Counted from the first letter of the stretch, positions 17,133 through 27,528 are shown. The stretch: DNA of 64,000 nt from an uncultured Kineothrix sp. (GCA_910588855.1 CAJUSR010000015.1:21532-85531), one strand, 5' to 3'. Notes: generated from the letters alone by a model not told the origin. Translations and numbers: made by a program.

Positions 17133-18374
17133 ATGATTAAGAAACTACAGCACCGGTTCATCCTTCTAACAATGTCATGCATCGGTTTTATCTTTCTTTT
17201 AATTTTACTGATATTAAATATTTCCATGACAGCCACCAGCCAGAAACGGGGGTTCGACCTCTTGTCGGAGCATATCCGGAATCAAAACAGCTTTAAGCCC
17301 CATACCAGGGATAACTTTACCCCTGATGAACACCCTCCGGCTTTCAAAACAGGCCATCGGACAAATGACTGGTTTAACGATATGCGTATTTTTTCAATCC
17401 TTTATAATAGCGACGGCGAAATCAGAGAAATTTCCACAAAAAACAATCCAAACCTCTCCGAAAGCAGCCTGCTGGCTTTGGCTGATACGATTTTGCAAAA
17501 TCCCAAAGAAAAAGGGGAAATTTCCGATTATTTATACCTCTATATTCCTTCAGAGGAAGGTGTCTCTATTTATTTTCTGGATTATGGGCCGGAACGGGAA
17601 ATGTCCATGCAGCTTTGGAGAATGTGCCTGTGGGTCGGGCTTGCCGGAATGATGATTATTTTGATACCGGTTATTTTCCTCTCACGGTGGATTGCAAAAC
17701 CAGTACAGCTTGCTTTCGACAAGCAGAAGCAGTTTATTGCTGATGCTTCCCATGAATTAAAAACTCCATTAACCATTATTACAACCAACGCGGAAGTTCT
17801 GGAAAATACCCTTCCCGATAATAAATGGCTACATTATATCCTTGAACAAAGCAAACGGATGAAGGTATTAATCAACAATCTTCTTGATTTGGCCCGTTTG
17901 GATTCCGGAAATGAAAAAGCCTTCTTTCAAAGCTTTGACTTAAGCAAGACCGTAAGAAAAGCCGCTCTTTCCTTTGAAAGCCTGGCATATGAATATGAAA
18001 AAAATTATATTTGGGAGATTGCCGATGGGCTGTCCTTATACGGAAACGAAGAAAATATAAAACAACTTGTCACAATTCTTTTAGACAATGCCTTCAAATA
18101 TTCAAATGCAAAAGGGTACATAGCAATATCCCTTACCCAGTCTGCAGAAAAAAAACAACTTCTGATCCATAATACCGGAAAAGGTATTGATATAAAAGAC
18201 CAGAAACGTATTTTTGAACGTTTTTACAGGATTGACAGTTCCAGAAGCAGGCAGTCCGGCGGCTACGGTTTGGGGCTTTCCATCGCGGAATCTATTGTAA
18301 AAAACCACAAAGGGCAAATCAGTGTAAAAAGTGATGGGAAAAGCTATACCGATTTTTGTATTCTGTTGCCTTAA
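17133..18374 (+). CDS. Sensor histidine kinase (HisKA/HATPase)
   Basis: A 413-residue kinase with two membrane helices (about residues 8-32 and 165-190) enclosing a ~130-residue extracytoplasmic sensor. The HisKA box is FIADASHELKTPLT and the ATPase domain has N-box LLDNAFKYS and G-boxes GKGIDIKDQ and GGYGLGLSIAESI. The cytoplasmic part resembles EnvZ/BaeS-type kinases. No clear HAMP domain is seen. Start ATG ATT at 17133 was chosen for the GGAGG five bases ahead. It is the partner of the regulator at 16378. Confidence 0.92.
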   Translation: MIKKLQHRFILLTMSCIGFIFLLILLILNISMTATSQKRGFDLLSEHIRNQNSFKPHTRDNFTPDEHPPAFKTGHRTNDWFNDMRIFSILYNSDGEIREISTKNNPNLSESSLLALADTILQNPKEKGEISDYLYLYIPSEEGVSIYFLDYGPEREMSMQLWRMCLWVGLAGMMIILIPVIFLSRWIAKPVQLAFDKQKQFIADASHELKTPLTIITTNAEVLENTLPDNKWLHYILEQSKRMKVLINNLLDLARLDSGNEKAFFQSFDLSKTVRKAALSFESLAYEYEKNYIWEIADGLSLYGNEENIKQLVTILLDNAFKYSNAKGYIAISLTQSAEKKQLLIHNTGKGIDIKDQKRIFERFYRIDSSRSRQSGGYGLGLSIAESIVKNHKGQISVKSDGKSYTDFCILLP

Positions 18375-18428
18375 TCCCAAACAATCCGTTATTCCACGCC
18401 TCATTTACGGCAAAAACAATACAAAAAT

Positions 18429-18460
18429 GCAGCCGTTTCCCATTCCAGGAAAGCGGCTGC
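18429..18460 (-). terminator. Rho-independent terminator of the sugar ABC operon
   Basis: On the minus strand GCAGCCGCTTTCC pairs with GGGAAACGGCTGC (one bulge), followed by ATTTTTGT. It lies between the convergent kinase gene and the binding-protein gene and may serve both strands. Confidence 0.7.
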
Positions 18461-18472
18461 AAATATTACTCT

Positions 18473-20137
18473 TTATTTACTTTCATACTCTGCTACAATC
18501 TCCTCTAACGGCTCCAATGCCTCCAGCTCATCCATCAGCCGGTTATAGCCAAGGCGGTCCAGTTCATCCAGATAGCTGTTCCATGTGGAATCTACATCCG
18601 TCTGCCCCAAAATAACCTGTGTCCGATAATTGGCCACATATGCTTCTAAATCACTCCTGATTTCCTGAAGAATTGCCTCATATTCCGTTTCCCCTGCCAG
18701 GTCTTCTTTGTATGGCCTATGCTGCCATTTCATCCAGATACCGTCTTCACTGGCGGACCAATATTTGCTGCCGGCCTGGAACAGGGGCTCTTCGCCAATC
18801 CATCTGGTCACTTCCTTTGTCTGTCCGAACTGGCTGAAACTCCAAGTTCCCTTATCCCCTGAATTTAGTTTGTTAATCTGTACCGGAGTCTCTCCATCCT
18901 CATCCCATTTCCAGTCGATGTCCTTCTCTCCAAAAAACATTTTTGCCACAGTTTCTTTATCCCCATCGCCGAACAGGGAAAAATTCAGAAATTGTAAAAT
19001 TTTAGCCAATTTCTCATCGTCTACATTTGCATTGACAAAAAAACGTCCATAGGCCGGAGATGGCCTCACTGTTGCCTGTACTTCCCCTCCATCCGGCTTA
19101 ATGCCCGGAGTCACCAGAATTTTTGCATTTGGGTCTCTCTCCAAAATAGTAAGTGGCGGTCTGTCCATCGCCCAGCTATTTAAAGCATTGGTCGAAGTAA
19201 TCCAATATCCTGCTACCCCCGTATTCACTTTATCCCAAATGACATTCCTGTCATCGTTAATAATCTCCGGATCCAGAAGGTTCTTAGCATACATCTTCTG
19301 AAATCCCTTCAAAAAATCTTTGTATTCTTCTAAAACATAAAACTGTTCCGCCCTGCCTTCCACTTCTTTATTCCCTATGCCGAATCCGTATGCGGAAAAG
19401 AAAGCCCCTTGGGCAATATTAGGTTCGGATGCACCCCCAGCCGCCCCTATAGTATCCTTTTTACCTGTACCATTCGGGTCGCCATTCACAAATCCATCCA
19501 TAATCTCCATAAATTTACTCAATTCAATTCCATCATCGGCCGCATAAACCCTGTCAGCCACCTGTTCCACATTAACCCCCAAATCAATCCCCAAATTTTC
19601 AATCCAATCATAACGATAGTAATCACTTGGGAGGTAATAGTCTACAAACTGGAAAGTTAAACCTGTCAGATAAACAAATTCATCCTCGTTTTCCGGGTTC
19701 AAGACTTGCTTATAAATTAACGGGTATTCTTCATAATATGAGATAAGGTCCGGACAATATTTTTCCACCATATCCCTTGGAATCATCCGAATCAATTCCT
19801 GATCCATCATCCAACTTGCCGTTTTCTCTTCCGTCCACATACAATCCGGCATCTCCCCGGAAGCCAGCAAAAGGTCAATCGTATCTTTCGTTTCCGCTTT
19901 TTCTACCGTCAAGTTAATATTCAAGGAATCTTCAATAATTCTTTCCACATAAGAACCGTCCTCGTAATCCGCCTTGCACCAATGCCCCGTATAGCTAATG
20001 TCATACGTCTTTTCCATATCCGGTTCTTTGCTGCCTCCCCCTGTAGAAACGGCAGACGTATCCGACGACTTGGAACAGCCAGACAATAGCATCGTTGCAC
20101 ACAAAATCACAGCCAAAATTCTTCTATTTTTCTTCAT
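18473..20137 (-). CDS. Extracellular solute-binding lipoprotein (sugar ABC, LplA-type)
   Basis: A 554-residue lipoprotein: signal MKKNRRILAVILCATMLLSGCSKS with a lipobox (LLSG-C). The size and the LplB/LplC-type permeases place it with the large family-1 binding proteins for oligosaccharides or glycan fragments. No ATPase gene is nearby, so a shared MsmK-type ATPase elsewhere is expected. It is the last gene of the operon 23321 to 18473 and is followed by a terminator. The substrate cannot be read from sequence; the neighbouring BNR-repeat protein hints at a host-glycan-derived sugar. Confidence 0.92.
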   Translation of the reverse strand: MKKNRRILAVILCATMLLSGCSKSSDTSAVSTGGGSKEPDMEKTYDISYTGHWCKADYEDGSYVERIIEDSLNINLTVEKAETKDTIDLLLASGEMPDCMWTEEKTASWMMDQELIRMIPRDMVEKYCPDLISYYEEYPLIYKQVLNPENEDEFVYLTGLTFQFVDYYLPSDYYRYDWIENLGIDLGVNVEQVADRVYAADDGIELSKFMEIMDGFVNGDPNGTGKKDTIGAAGGASEPNIAQGAFFSAYGFGIGNKEVEGRAEQFYVLEEYKDFLKGFQKMYAKNLLDPEIINDDRNVIWDKVNTGVAGYWITSTNALNSWAMDRPPLTILERDPNAKILVTPGIKPDGGEVQATVRPSPAYGRFFVNANVDDEKLAKILQFLNFSLFGDGDKETVAKMFFGEKDIDWKWDEDGETPVQINKLNSGDKGTWSFSQFGQTKEVTRWIGEEPLFQAGSKYWSASEDGIWMKWQHRPYKEDLAGETEYEAILQEIRSDLEAYVANYRTQVILGQTDVDSTWNSYLDELDRLGYNRLMDELEALEPLEEIVAEYESK

Positions 20138-20165
20138 ACATTTCCTCCTATATCAATTTCTATTA

Positions 20166-21314
20166 TTATAAATTGGAAAGCTCTTCCCTTGGAATCCTCC
20201 TGATTCTTGTCCGGGCAAGGCAGCTCTTGTCTTCCGTTCCCCCTGCATTGTATCCCAAAAGCAAGGCATCCTTTGTAAAATGCATGGCACAATAACAATA
20301 CCCGCGGTCTTCCTCCCACTCAAACGCTATTCCTTCCGTAAATGTCCGTCCATTATCACGGCTTACCGCAATCACATAAGGAGTTCTCCCGCCCGTAAAA
20401 ATATCCGTTGCCTTCTCCCTGCCATTATATTCAGGCACCGGGTTCCATACAGCGTAAATATCATCGCTATCCATATCTCTTTTCATACTAAGGGGGCTAT
20501 TTGGCGCCGTAAAGCGGGAGGGTTCAGCCATCGTCCATTTATTCCCATTATCTATGGAATACATTTCATATTGCCTGCCCAAATCCGTCCTTGCAAAGCC
20601 CCACAAAACCCAGGGATTCAGCTCCAATACCCCCGGCTCCTGAAGACCTGAGAAGCAATTGGCCATATTCGGCATACTGCATTTCCCCTCGGACATATGC
20701 CAGGTAGCTCCATCATCGTCCGAATAAAAAAATACTACTTCCGATCGGCTGTCAAAAAAGGTATTTTCCCTTTCCCCGTTCCCATGTCCCGGGCATTCTG
20801 CCTTCTCTGCATTCCAATCCCTGCCGGATCTGTGGCTTGCTGCCGGAATCAGTATTCTTCCGCTCAAAAGTCTGACAACCCGGTCATTATTCACTACAAA
20901 AAAACCTTCCTGCGGTGTACATAGCACCCTTTCCCCCCACGTCACTCCTCCGTCTTTCGAGCGTCTTAAATACATTTGAATCATGGTATAGGTTTTCCGT
21001 ACCAGGTAAAACATGCCGATATCCCCATTATCCATATGCATTAGGGAAACGGACATCACATTCACCGACTCCTCTTCCTTATAGTCCACCACAACCCGTT
21101 CTTTCCCAAAGGTCATCCCTCCATCTTTGGATATTACCATACAAATATCCGAAGGCGCCCAGTCCGCATTATTTTCTCCTCTGAATTTACTATAAGCAAA
21201 AATAATATTCCCGTCCGCCAATGTAAGGAATGCGCCCTCGCTGTTTCTTGGATTCCCTTTTTTTTCATCCGGTCGAAATTCCGCCACTACTGTTCCTAAT
21301 TCTATTCTTTTCAT
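20166..21314 (-). CDS. Sialidase-fold BNR-repeat protein
   Basis: A 382-residue protein with Asp-boxes of the six-bladed sialidase propeller: SKDGGMTFG, SKDGGVTWG, SDDDGATWH and SRDNGRTFT. An early Arg (EGAFLTLADGNIIFAYSKFRG) and a late acidic/Arg stretch resemble exo-alpha-sialidase-like family members. There is no signal peptide, so if it is an enzyme it acts on imported substrate in the cytoplasm. The start MKRIELG was chosen for the GGAGTATAAGG ahead. It sits between permease and binding-protein genes, so it probably hydrolyses or modifies the imported glycan. The exact activity is uncertain. Confidence 0.75.
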   Translation of the reverse strand: MKRIELGTVVAEFRPDEKKGNPRNSEGAFLTLADGNIIFAYSKFRGENNADWAPSDICMVISKDGGMTFGKERVVVDYKEEESVNVMSVSLMHMDNGDIGMFYLVRKTYTMIQMYLRRSKDGGVTWGERVLCTPQEGFFVVNNDRVVRLLSGRILIPAASHRSGRDWNAEKAECPGHGNGERENTFFDSRSEVVFFYSDDDGATWHMSEGKCSMPNMANCFSGLQEPGVLELNPWVLWGFARTDLGRQYEMYSIDNGNKWTMAEPSRFTAPNSPLSMKRDMDSDDIYAVWNPVPEYNGREKATDIFTGGRTPYVIAVSRDNGRTFTEGIAFEWEEDRGYCYCAMHFTKDALLLGYNAGGTEDKSCLARTRIRRIPREELSNL

Positions 21315-21449
21315 CCTTATACTCCATATCCGCTTTTTTTCCAACTTGATTCCTTCTCCGCCTTTTGCGGGCTTAAGGCTTAATTCCATTTCCGCTTTTC
21401 ATACAGCTTGACTCCTTATCCGCCCTTTGTCCGGCTTTATCCTTGTTGC

Positions 21450-22367
21450 CTATCCTTTCACTGCTCCTACCATAATCCCTTTTACAAAATATTTCTGCAG
21501 GAAAGGATATACCGCCACAATCGGCAGCACAACCAGAATTGTCGTAGCTGCTTTTATCGTATCCGGATTCGCATCCACCATACTGCCGATAGCCTCTACA
21601 CCGCCGGAACCGGAGCCCATAGCAGCGTTGGTGATACTGTCGAGCATTCTTCTAAGGAGATACTGCAAAGTCGTCAGGCTTCCCGTCCTCCTGCAATACA
21701 TCATATTGTCGAACCATGCATTCCATTGGCCTACCATCTGCCATAAAGCCACCGTAGCGATTACCGGCTTTGACAAAGGCATAATAATCGAAGTAAAAAT
21801 CCTTACCTGAGAAGCCCCATCAATACTGGCTGCCTCTTCCATCCCTTTATCAATAGAGAAAAAATAATTCCTAATAATGATAGTATTGTAAATCGAAAAA
21901 CCGGAAGGCAGGATATAAACCAGAAAATTATCGAGAAGCCCAAGCCTCTTCATATTTAAGTATGCAGGAATCATACCTGCCGAAAAGAACATGGGGATTA
22001 ACAGCACTGCCGTAATCAGCCTACGGAAAGGCATATTTGTCCTTGTCAGGGCATAGGCTGCCATACAGCACACCAAAATATGAAGCGCAGTGCCTGTTAT
22101 CGTCCTTAACACCGATATTAAAAACGCATTGATGATTTCGCTGTCCTGAAGGCAATGCCGGTACGCGTCCAACGTCCACACTTTCGGAAAGAAATTGATA
22201 TGCATATAGGAAATGTCCTGTGCCCGGGAAAACGAACGAACCAGTACGTCCCAGAAAGGGATAAATACGGTAATGCAAAACAGAACCATAAACGATATAT
22301 TACAGATATCAAAAATCCGGCTTCCCACAGATTGTTTCATTTTTTTCCTTGTTTTTTCCTGTGCCAT
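21450..22367 (-). CDS. Carbohydrate ABC permease (LplC/YtcP-type)
   Basis: A 305-residue inner-membrane permease with six predicted helices and the EAA loop (MEEAASIDGASQVRIFTSIIMPLSKP). The N-terminal segment IFDICNISFMVLFCITVFIPFWDVLVRSFS-like is typical of the CUT1 LplC group. It pairs with the LplB-type permease 12 bp upstream. It lacks an adjacent ATPase. Confidence 0.93.
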   Translation of the reverse strand: MAQEKTRKKMKQSVGSRIFDICNISFMVLFCITVFIPFWDVLVRSFSRAQDISYMHINFFPKVWTLDAYRHCLQDSEIINAFLISVLRTITGTALHILVCCMAAYALTRTNMPFRRLITAVLLIPMFFSAGMIPAYLNMKRLGLLDNFLVYILPSGFSIYNTIIIRNYFFSIDKGMEEAASIDGASQVRIFTSIIMPLSKPVIATVALWQMVGQWNAWFDNMMYCRRTGSLTTLQYLLRRMLDSITNAAMGSGSGGVEAIGSMVDANPDTIKAATTILVVLPIVAVYPFLQKYFVKGIMVGAVKG

Positions 22368-22379
22368 AACTATTCCTCC

Positions 22380-23321
22380 TTAAATAATTTTATATTCCGG
22401 GTTCGCTTTCCTTGCAAACCAATTGGCAATCAGCACCAGCGCCAGACTCACTACATTCTGAAACAGTCCGATAGCCGTGGAGAAATCATACCGGCTTTCT
22501 ATCATACCTTTCCGGTATACATAGGTGGAAATAACATCTGCCGTCTGATAAGTAGCATCGTTATACAAATTGAATATCGGGTCAAAGCCTACGCTTACCA
22601 GGCTCCCGATGCTCAAAATCAACATGGTACACATGGTCGGGAACATAGCTGGCAAAGTAATATAAAGTATCCTATGGAACCGGTTAGCCCCATCAATACT
22701 GGCTGCGTCATACATCGCCGTATCAATCCCGGCAATTGTAGCCAAATAAATCACAATACTGTAGCCCGTCGTTTTCCACAAATTGGTAATGAGGTAAATT
22801 GGCACAAACATATCTTTCTGCGCCATAAAATAAAGCGGCTTTTCCAAAACCCCCAGTTTAATTAAAGCTGCATTCACCACGCCCCCTGCAGGCGATAAAA
22901 GCTGATACACAAAAGTCCCCACCACAACCCACGACAGGAAATGGGGCATATATGTAATCGTCTGTACCACACTTTTAAACTTTTTGCTGAAAATTTCATT
23001 AACCAATATCGTGAAAATTACCGTCACCGGAAATGTCGTTAACAATGTGGCAATACTAATCTTTAAGGTATTCCCTAAAATCCGGTAAAAATTAGGGTCC
23101 GAAAACAAATTCTTAAAGTGTTTCAACCCTACCCAATCGCTGCCGCTAATCCCTCTTGCCATCTTATAGTCTTTAAAGGCAATCGCCAGCCCGTCCATAG
23201 GCAGATAACAGAATAAAATGACCAAAATTAACGCTGGAAGCAGGAACATGTAAAAAGGCAGATATTTTTTCATCTCTTTTAGCAGCCCCTTATTTTCCAT
23301 AGTTTTTCCTTTACCCATCAT
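22380..23321 (-). CDS. Carbohydrate ABC permease (LplB-type)
   Basis: A 313-residue permease, first gene of the operon, with six helices and the EAA-type loop MYDAASIDGANRFHRILYITLPAM. The N-terminus KYLPFYMFLLPALILVILFCYLPM followed by AFKDYK is characteristic of LplB. An AAGGAAGG ribosome site precedes the tandem ATG start. It lies downstream of the LytTR two-component genes in the same orientation, which are its plausible regulators. Confidence 0.93.
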   Translation of the reverse strand: MMGKGKTMENKGLLKEMKKYLPFYMFLLPALILVILFCYLPMDGLAIAFKDYKMARGISGSDWVGLKHFKNLFSDPNFYRILGNTLKISIATLLTTFPVTVIFTILVNEIFSKKFKSVVQTITYMPHFLSWVVVGTFVYQLLSPAGGVVNAALIKLGVLEKPLYFMAQKDMFVPIYLITNLWKTTGYSIVIYLATIAGIDTAMYDAASIDGANRFHRILYITLPAMFPTMCTMLILSIGSLVSVGFDPIFNLYNDATYQTADVISTYVYRKGMIESRYDFSTAIGLFQNVVSLALVLIANWFARKANPEYKII

Positions 23322-23519
23322 AGCCTTCCTTTCTTTTCTATTTCATTGCCATAATAGTTGCTGCGCCCCGGGTGCGCTAAAGCGCCGTCAATCCCCGTAG
23401 GGGAATCTATGGCGTTTTTGCGTCAACGCAATACATTATGTCATGATAAAATTATAGAAAATCTCCGGATGTACGTCCATGAACTGTATTGGATAAAACA
23501 TGCAGAAAATGCTACACTA

Positions 23520-24714
23520 TCACTTAACCGGAAACGGAAGGTATAAAAACAATTCAAAAATGCCGTTCCCTGTTTTCCCTTCCATCCTCCCCCCGTATCT
23601 GCCTACAATCTCCCTTATGCTTTTTAATCCAAGCCCGTGGTTTATTTTATCCATTTTTGATGTGTCAGGCATATGGCCTGATTCCGATTCCGTAGACAAT
23701 ACAAAATAACTTTCTTGATTTCTTCCTGCCAGGACAGACGGATTGCGGACTTCCAGGCAGAACAGCCCTTTTTGTGCCTTGCTTTTTAACATTACCACAC
23801 GTTCTTCCTCCAAAACCCCCATACAGGCTTCCATTGCATTGTCCAATGCATTCGCGTACAGGGCACAGATATCCGTCTTTTCAAAAGGGAGTTCCTTTGG
23901 GATATCCACCGCTATTTCCATGCATATCCCATGATGCTCCATCATACTTTTTTTTAACGGATAGCACCGCATTGACCGTCGCATCCCCACAGTATGCCAC
24001 AGGCTGGACGATAGAGCTATCCTTTGCCAAATTTTTAATATATTCATCCCTTCGCTCAGGCAAAAGGGTGGACAATACTTGGATATGGTTCGCAAAATCA
24101 TGCCGGAACCGGCGTATTTCAAAATGTTGCTCTTCCAAAGATTCGTAATATTTGCTATTCATTTCCATAAACATACTTTGGCGTTCCGGCTTCTGCTGCT
24201 TTGCCAAAACAAGCACACACCAGAACAGGCTGATAAAGGACAAAAAGGCAATCATAAGGATAACCGCATATTCATAAGAATTTGTCCAATTATTGCCCAG
24301 CTCTCTTTTATGGAATAATATGACAATGCTGAAAACAATGCTAAAAAGCGTTGCCATAAGAAGAATCAATAATTTCCATATATTGTCCGAAAGCTCATAA
24401 TCCTCGTCCGGCGCATATTTCCGTATCCCGATGTAAAATAAAACCGCAAACAAAAAACTGCATACCGTAGTTAATGAATAGGTAAACAGTGGACGGGAAA
24501 ACATACGTATATCATATATGATGTAATTATCCCGGATGGCGTTAAATGCAAAAAAAACAGTAATATACAGCAGCCCAACTTCCGTTTTTTTCCAAAAGCT
24601 GCCTTCACAGGACATCCAGACTGCAAACAGGAAAAACGCAGTCATACCTAATATATTGACTGGATCCCCCATAAATATTACCGATTTAACAAGGATAAAA
24701 CATGCCGTCAGCAT
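23520..24714 (-). pseudogene. GHKL sensor histidine kinase, frameshifted at an A8 run
   Basis: The N-terminal part (24714 to about 23955) has about six membrane helices followed by the H-box RRFRHDFANHIQVLSTLL. The C-terminal part (about 23955 to 23520), in another frame, has N-box ALYANALDNAMEACMG and G-box GLGLKSIREIVGRYGG. The two frames join at AAAAAAAAG (plus 23949-23956), where frame 1 reads VLSVKKKYDG and the expected continuation is KKSMMEHHG. The protein is otherwise intact, so this is a single-base slip: a recent mutation, a sequencing error or a slippage-controlled switch. It overlaps the regulator gene by 29 bp. Confidence 0.85.
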
Positions 24715-25426
24715 AAGAAGCCGCCCCCATCATAGCCCTGGCAATTTTCCCCATAGCCGTTTCTTTGTATTTTCTGCTGCATGGAAGTTTCCTATCCCCC
24801 AACATGACAGATTCCCCATTTAGATAGTCCACTTCCTCCGGATTGACCAGATAACGCTGGTGGATTCTTACGAAATGAGGCTCCAATTGCTTCTCGATAT
24901 CATTTAATCTTGCGTAAAAGGGATATTCTCCATTCTTAGTGACAAGAAAAACTTTCCGCCTGTCAGAATAAAAGTATAAAATATCCGACAGCCGGAAACG
25001 CCATATCCCGTCTATATTTCTTAACGTAAAACTATTATTTTCCTCTTGCATCACTTTTTTCCGTATATGCTCAAGCACGCCATATAGTTTTTCTAAAGAA
25101 ACAGGCTTCAAAAGATAATCCAGGGCGCCCACGCGATAGCGCTCAAAAACATAGTCATCATACCCTGTTACAAACACAATATAAAGATTGCCATCCAGCT
25201 CCCTTATTTTTTCTGCCGTTTCCATCCCGTTCAAACCTTTCATTTCCACATCCAGAAAGAGCAAATCTATCTCACCCGGATGTTTTCCGAGCCAAGATAC
25301 CCCATTCATCCCCGAAGAAAATTCGTAAACAATTTCTTCCGATTCTTCTATCAATATTTTTTCCAACTGTATGCGAAGTGCATCCCTGGCCTTTACTTCA
25401 CCATCACATATTGCAATACGTAACAT
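24686..25426 (-). CDS. LytTR-family response regulator (AgrA/VirR type)
   Basis: A 246-residue regulator: receiver domain MLRIAICDGEVKARDALR with phospho-acceptor in DLLFLDVEMKGLNG and KPVSLEKLYG, then a LytTR DNA-binding domain (FTLRNIDGIWRFRLSDILYF through VRIHQRYLVNPEEVDYL). The true start is MLRIAIC at 25426; the open frame continues 131 codons further upstream only because it runs antisense through an ABC ATPase relic. The receiver has DG in place of the usual DD of the acidic pocket. It probably regulates the downstream sugar operon. Confidence 0.9.
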   Translation of the reverse strand: MLRIAICDGEVKARDALRIQLEKILIEESEEIVYEFSSGMNGVSWLGKHPGEIDLLFLDVEMKGLNGMETAEKIRELDGNLYIVFVTGYDDYVFERYRVGALDYLLKPVSLEKLYGVLEHIRKKVMQEENNSFTLRNIDGIWRFRLSDILYFYSDRRKVFLVTKNGEYPFYARLNDIEKQLEPHFVRIHQRYLVNPEEVDYLNGESVMLGDRKLPCSRKYKETAMGKIARAMMGAASYADGMFYPC

Positions 25427-25445
25427 ATCCCTTCTGTCTTTCTCT

Positions 25446-25904
25446 CTTTTAGACGGGCTGACTATCCGGGAAAATATCCTTATTCCCCGTATCATACAGG
25501 GAAAAGTAGACGAAGATGCCGGACAGCTTGTGGAACAGTTAGCCGATATGTTTGGAATCGGGCATATCATGAACAAGTATCCGGCACAAATATCGGGAGG
25601 GGAAAAACAAAGGGCTGCCGTAGCCCGCAGCATGATTAACCGTCCGCTCATTATCCTTGCAGATGAACCAACCGGCAATCTGGATTCCAAATCAGGCCGC
25701 GCTGTTATCGAGGCTTTCGCCGAAGCAAAAAAACAGATGGGGAAAACCATTTTCATGGTTACCCACGACAGCTTTGCAGCTTCTTTCTGCGACCGCTTCA
25801 TTCTATTAAAAGACGGCACAATATACCGTCAATTGGAAAAAAATAAAACCCGCAGTATGTTCCAGGACAAACTGCTGGAAGCAATCAAAGAAATGAATAT
25901 GTAG
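25446..25904 (+). pseudogene. ABC ATPase (BceA-like), 5'-truncated
   Basis: The reading LLDGLTIRENILIPRIIQ continues through signature ISGGEKQRAAVARSM, Walker B LIILADEP, D-loop GNLDSKSG and switch VTHDSFAA. The Walker A half is missing; homology starts about 20 bp from the divergent regulator start codon. This marks a deletion junction that removed the front half of the gene. It is followed at a normal distance by the decayed permease. Confidence 0.88.
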
Positions 25905-25932
25905 ACGATATTTCATTTATAGGAGGTACACT

Positions 25933-27337
25933 ATGGAACCATTATTACATATAAAACAACTGGAAAAAAGCTGCAGCAAGCGGATAGAAAACACTCACGG
26001 TTATACTTATTCTGCAATTTTATTGCATCAATGATTATTTCCGCCTACTCCGCTCTCATGTATTCCAAGACAGTACAAACGGTATTCCCCATAGGCGGCG
26101 ACAGCCGTAAACAGATGTATGCTATTTTTGTGATGGCTCTAGTCGGTTGTGTGGTATTCACCATTTATGCGTCACAGCTTTTTTTCCGGCACAAATCCAG
26201 GCAGTTAGGTATCCTGATGGCTTTGGGTCGTCAAAAAAATACTTGGCCCACGGACTGTTTCGGGAAGTTTTCTTTATAAGCAGCTTCTCCATTGCAGTAG
26301 GCGTCCTTGCCGGTTTCCCTTTTGTAAGGGGCATCTGGAGCCTCTTTCGTTTAACATTGGTAGACAGCCCTGATATGGCTCTTACCTTTGATTTCCGCTG
26401 CCTGTTTGTCTCATTAGCCTTTTACTCTTTTGGCCATTGGATTTTCTTGCTTTCAAGCATGGCGGTATGCAAAAACGAAAAATATTATGGAAACCATCCA
26501 CGAGGAACATATGAACGAACCAGTAAAAGAACCCGGCAAATGGTACGGTCCTGCCGGATTTTTTATGATTCTGACCAGCGCTGTTGTCGGTTATCTTTCT
26601 CCGCGGGGCTGGGAAATATTGTTTCAAAGCTATCCCCCATTTTGGTTACAGCTTTTTTATATGCCTATATTTGCAGGGCTTTATATGACAATGCTGCACA
26701 CAGTCACCCACGGCTGGAAAATCAATCGCAAAAAACCTTATAAAAATATAATATTCAGAAGCATCATGAAATTCCAGGCAAAGCAAACAGTCAATAGCCT
26801 GATTATCACTACTCTTCTGGTTGCAGGCGCCTCCTTTTCCATATTTTACCCAGCAACAGGCATAATCCGGACTCACTATCCTTCCGCTCATTATGGGCAT
26901 ACCGCCCCAGTTTCCGTATATTGTTGGCCAATGACTATTTGCGCACCATAGGTGTTCTGTTCGTAATGTTCCTTTTTATTTTTATAGTCTGCCTTATCAC
27001 CGCGCTTATCATCAACTATACGCGCTGTCAGACAATCGTACTAAACAACCGGTATCTCTTTGACAACTTAAAAAAGCTGGGTGCTTCGCCTCATTTCCTT
27101 TCAAAGGAAATAAAAAAGCAATGTAGCCATGTATTTAAAGTACCGGCATCTGTTGGCATGGCTTCCATGTATCTGCTGTTTACGTTGATTTTATACGCCA
27201 ATGACGGGAAAATAACATCCTATGAGGCAATTGCCCTTCTTATATGTCTTTTCCTATTAATCATTATCAGCCTAATCCATTATGCCATATACCGCATTAC
27301 GGTGGATACCCTGAAAAAGCAATTGAAAATCCAGTAG
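25933..27337 (+). pseudogene. FtsX/BceB-like ABC permease, several frameshifts
   Basis: After an AGGAGG ribosome site the gene begins MEPLLHIKQLEKSC and loses frame at about 25985. Homologous pieces continue in shifted frames: SMIISAYSALMYSKTVQTVF to about 26240; LAHGLFREVFFISSFSIAVG to about 26470; AGFFMILTSAVVGYLSPRGW to about 26920; and YLRTIGVLFVMFLFIFIVCL to the stop at 27337. The helical segments and the FRHKSRQLGILMALG motif fit a BceB-type permease of antimicrobial-peptide resistance modules. The gene cannot make a full product. Confidence 0.88.
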
Positions 27338-27528
27338 AGAAGATTCATCTTCCCCTACTCACTGTGCGCTCCGCGCGCCGCATAATAAAATACTTCCTCT
27401 GCGCGGGGCTGCGCATAAAAGGTGAAAAAGAATCCTGCAAGCAGGATTCTCCGCCTGCGGCGGGTCGCGACAGCGACACACTCCCCCCCTCCGCCGCAGT
27501 GCGATTATTGCTTTTTTCCTATACGGAA

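Noticed and set aside
24686..25819. A 377-residue regulator with a novel N-terminal domain
   Set aside because: The extra 131 codons are antisense to the ABC ATPase relic on the plus strand; the receiver domain and a fitting start are at 25426.
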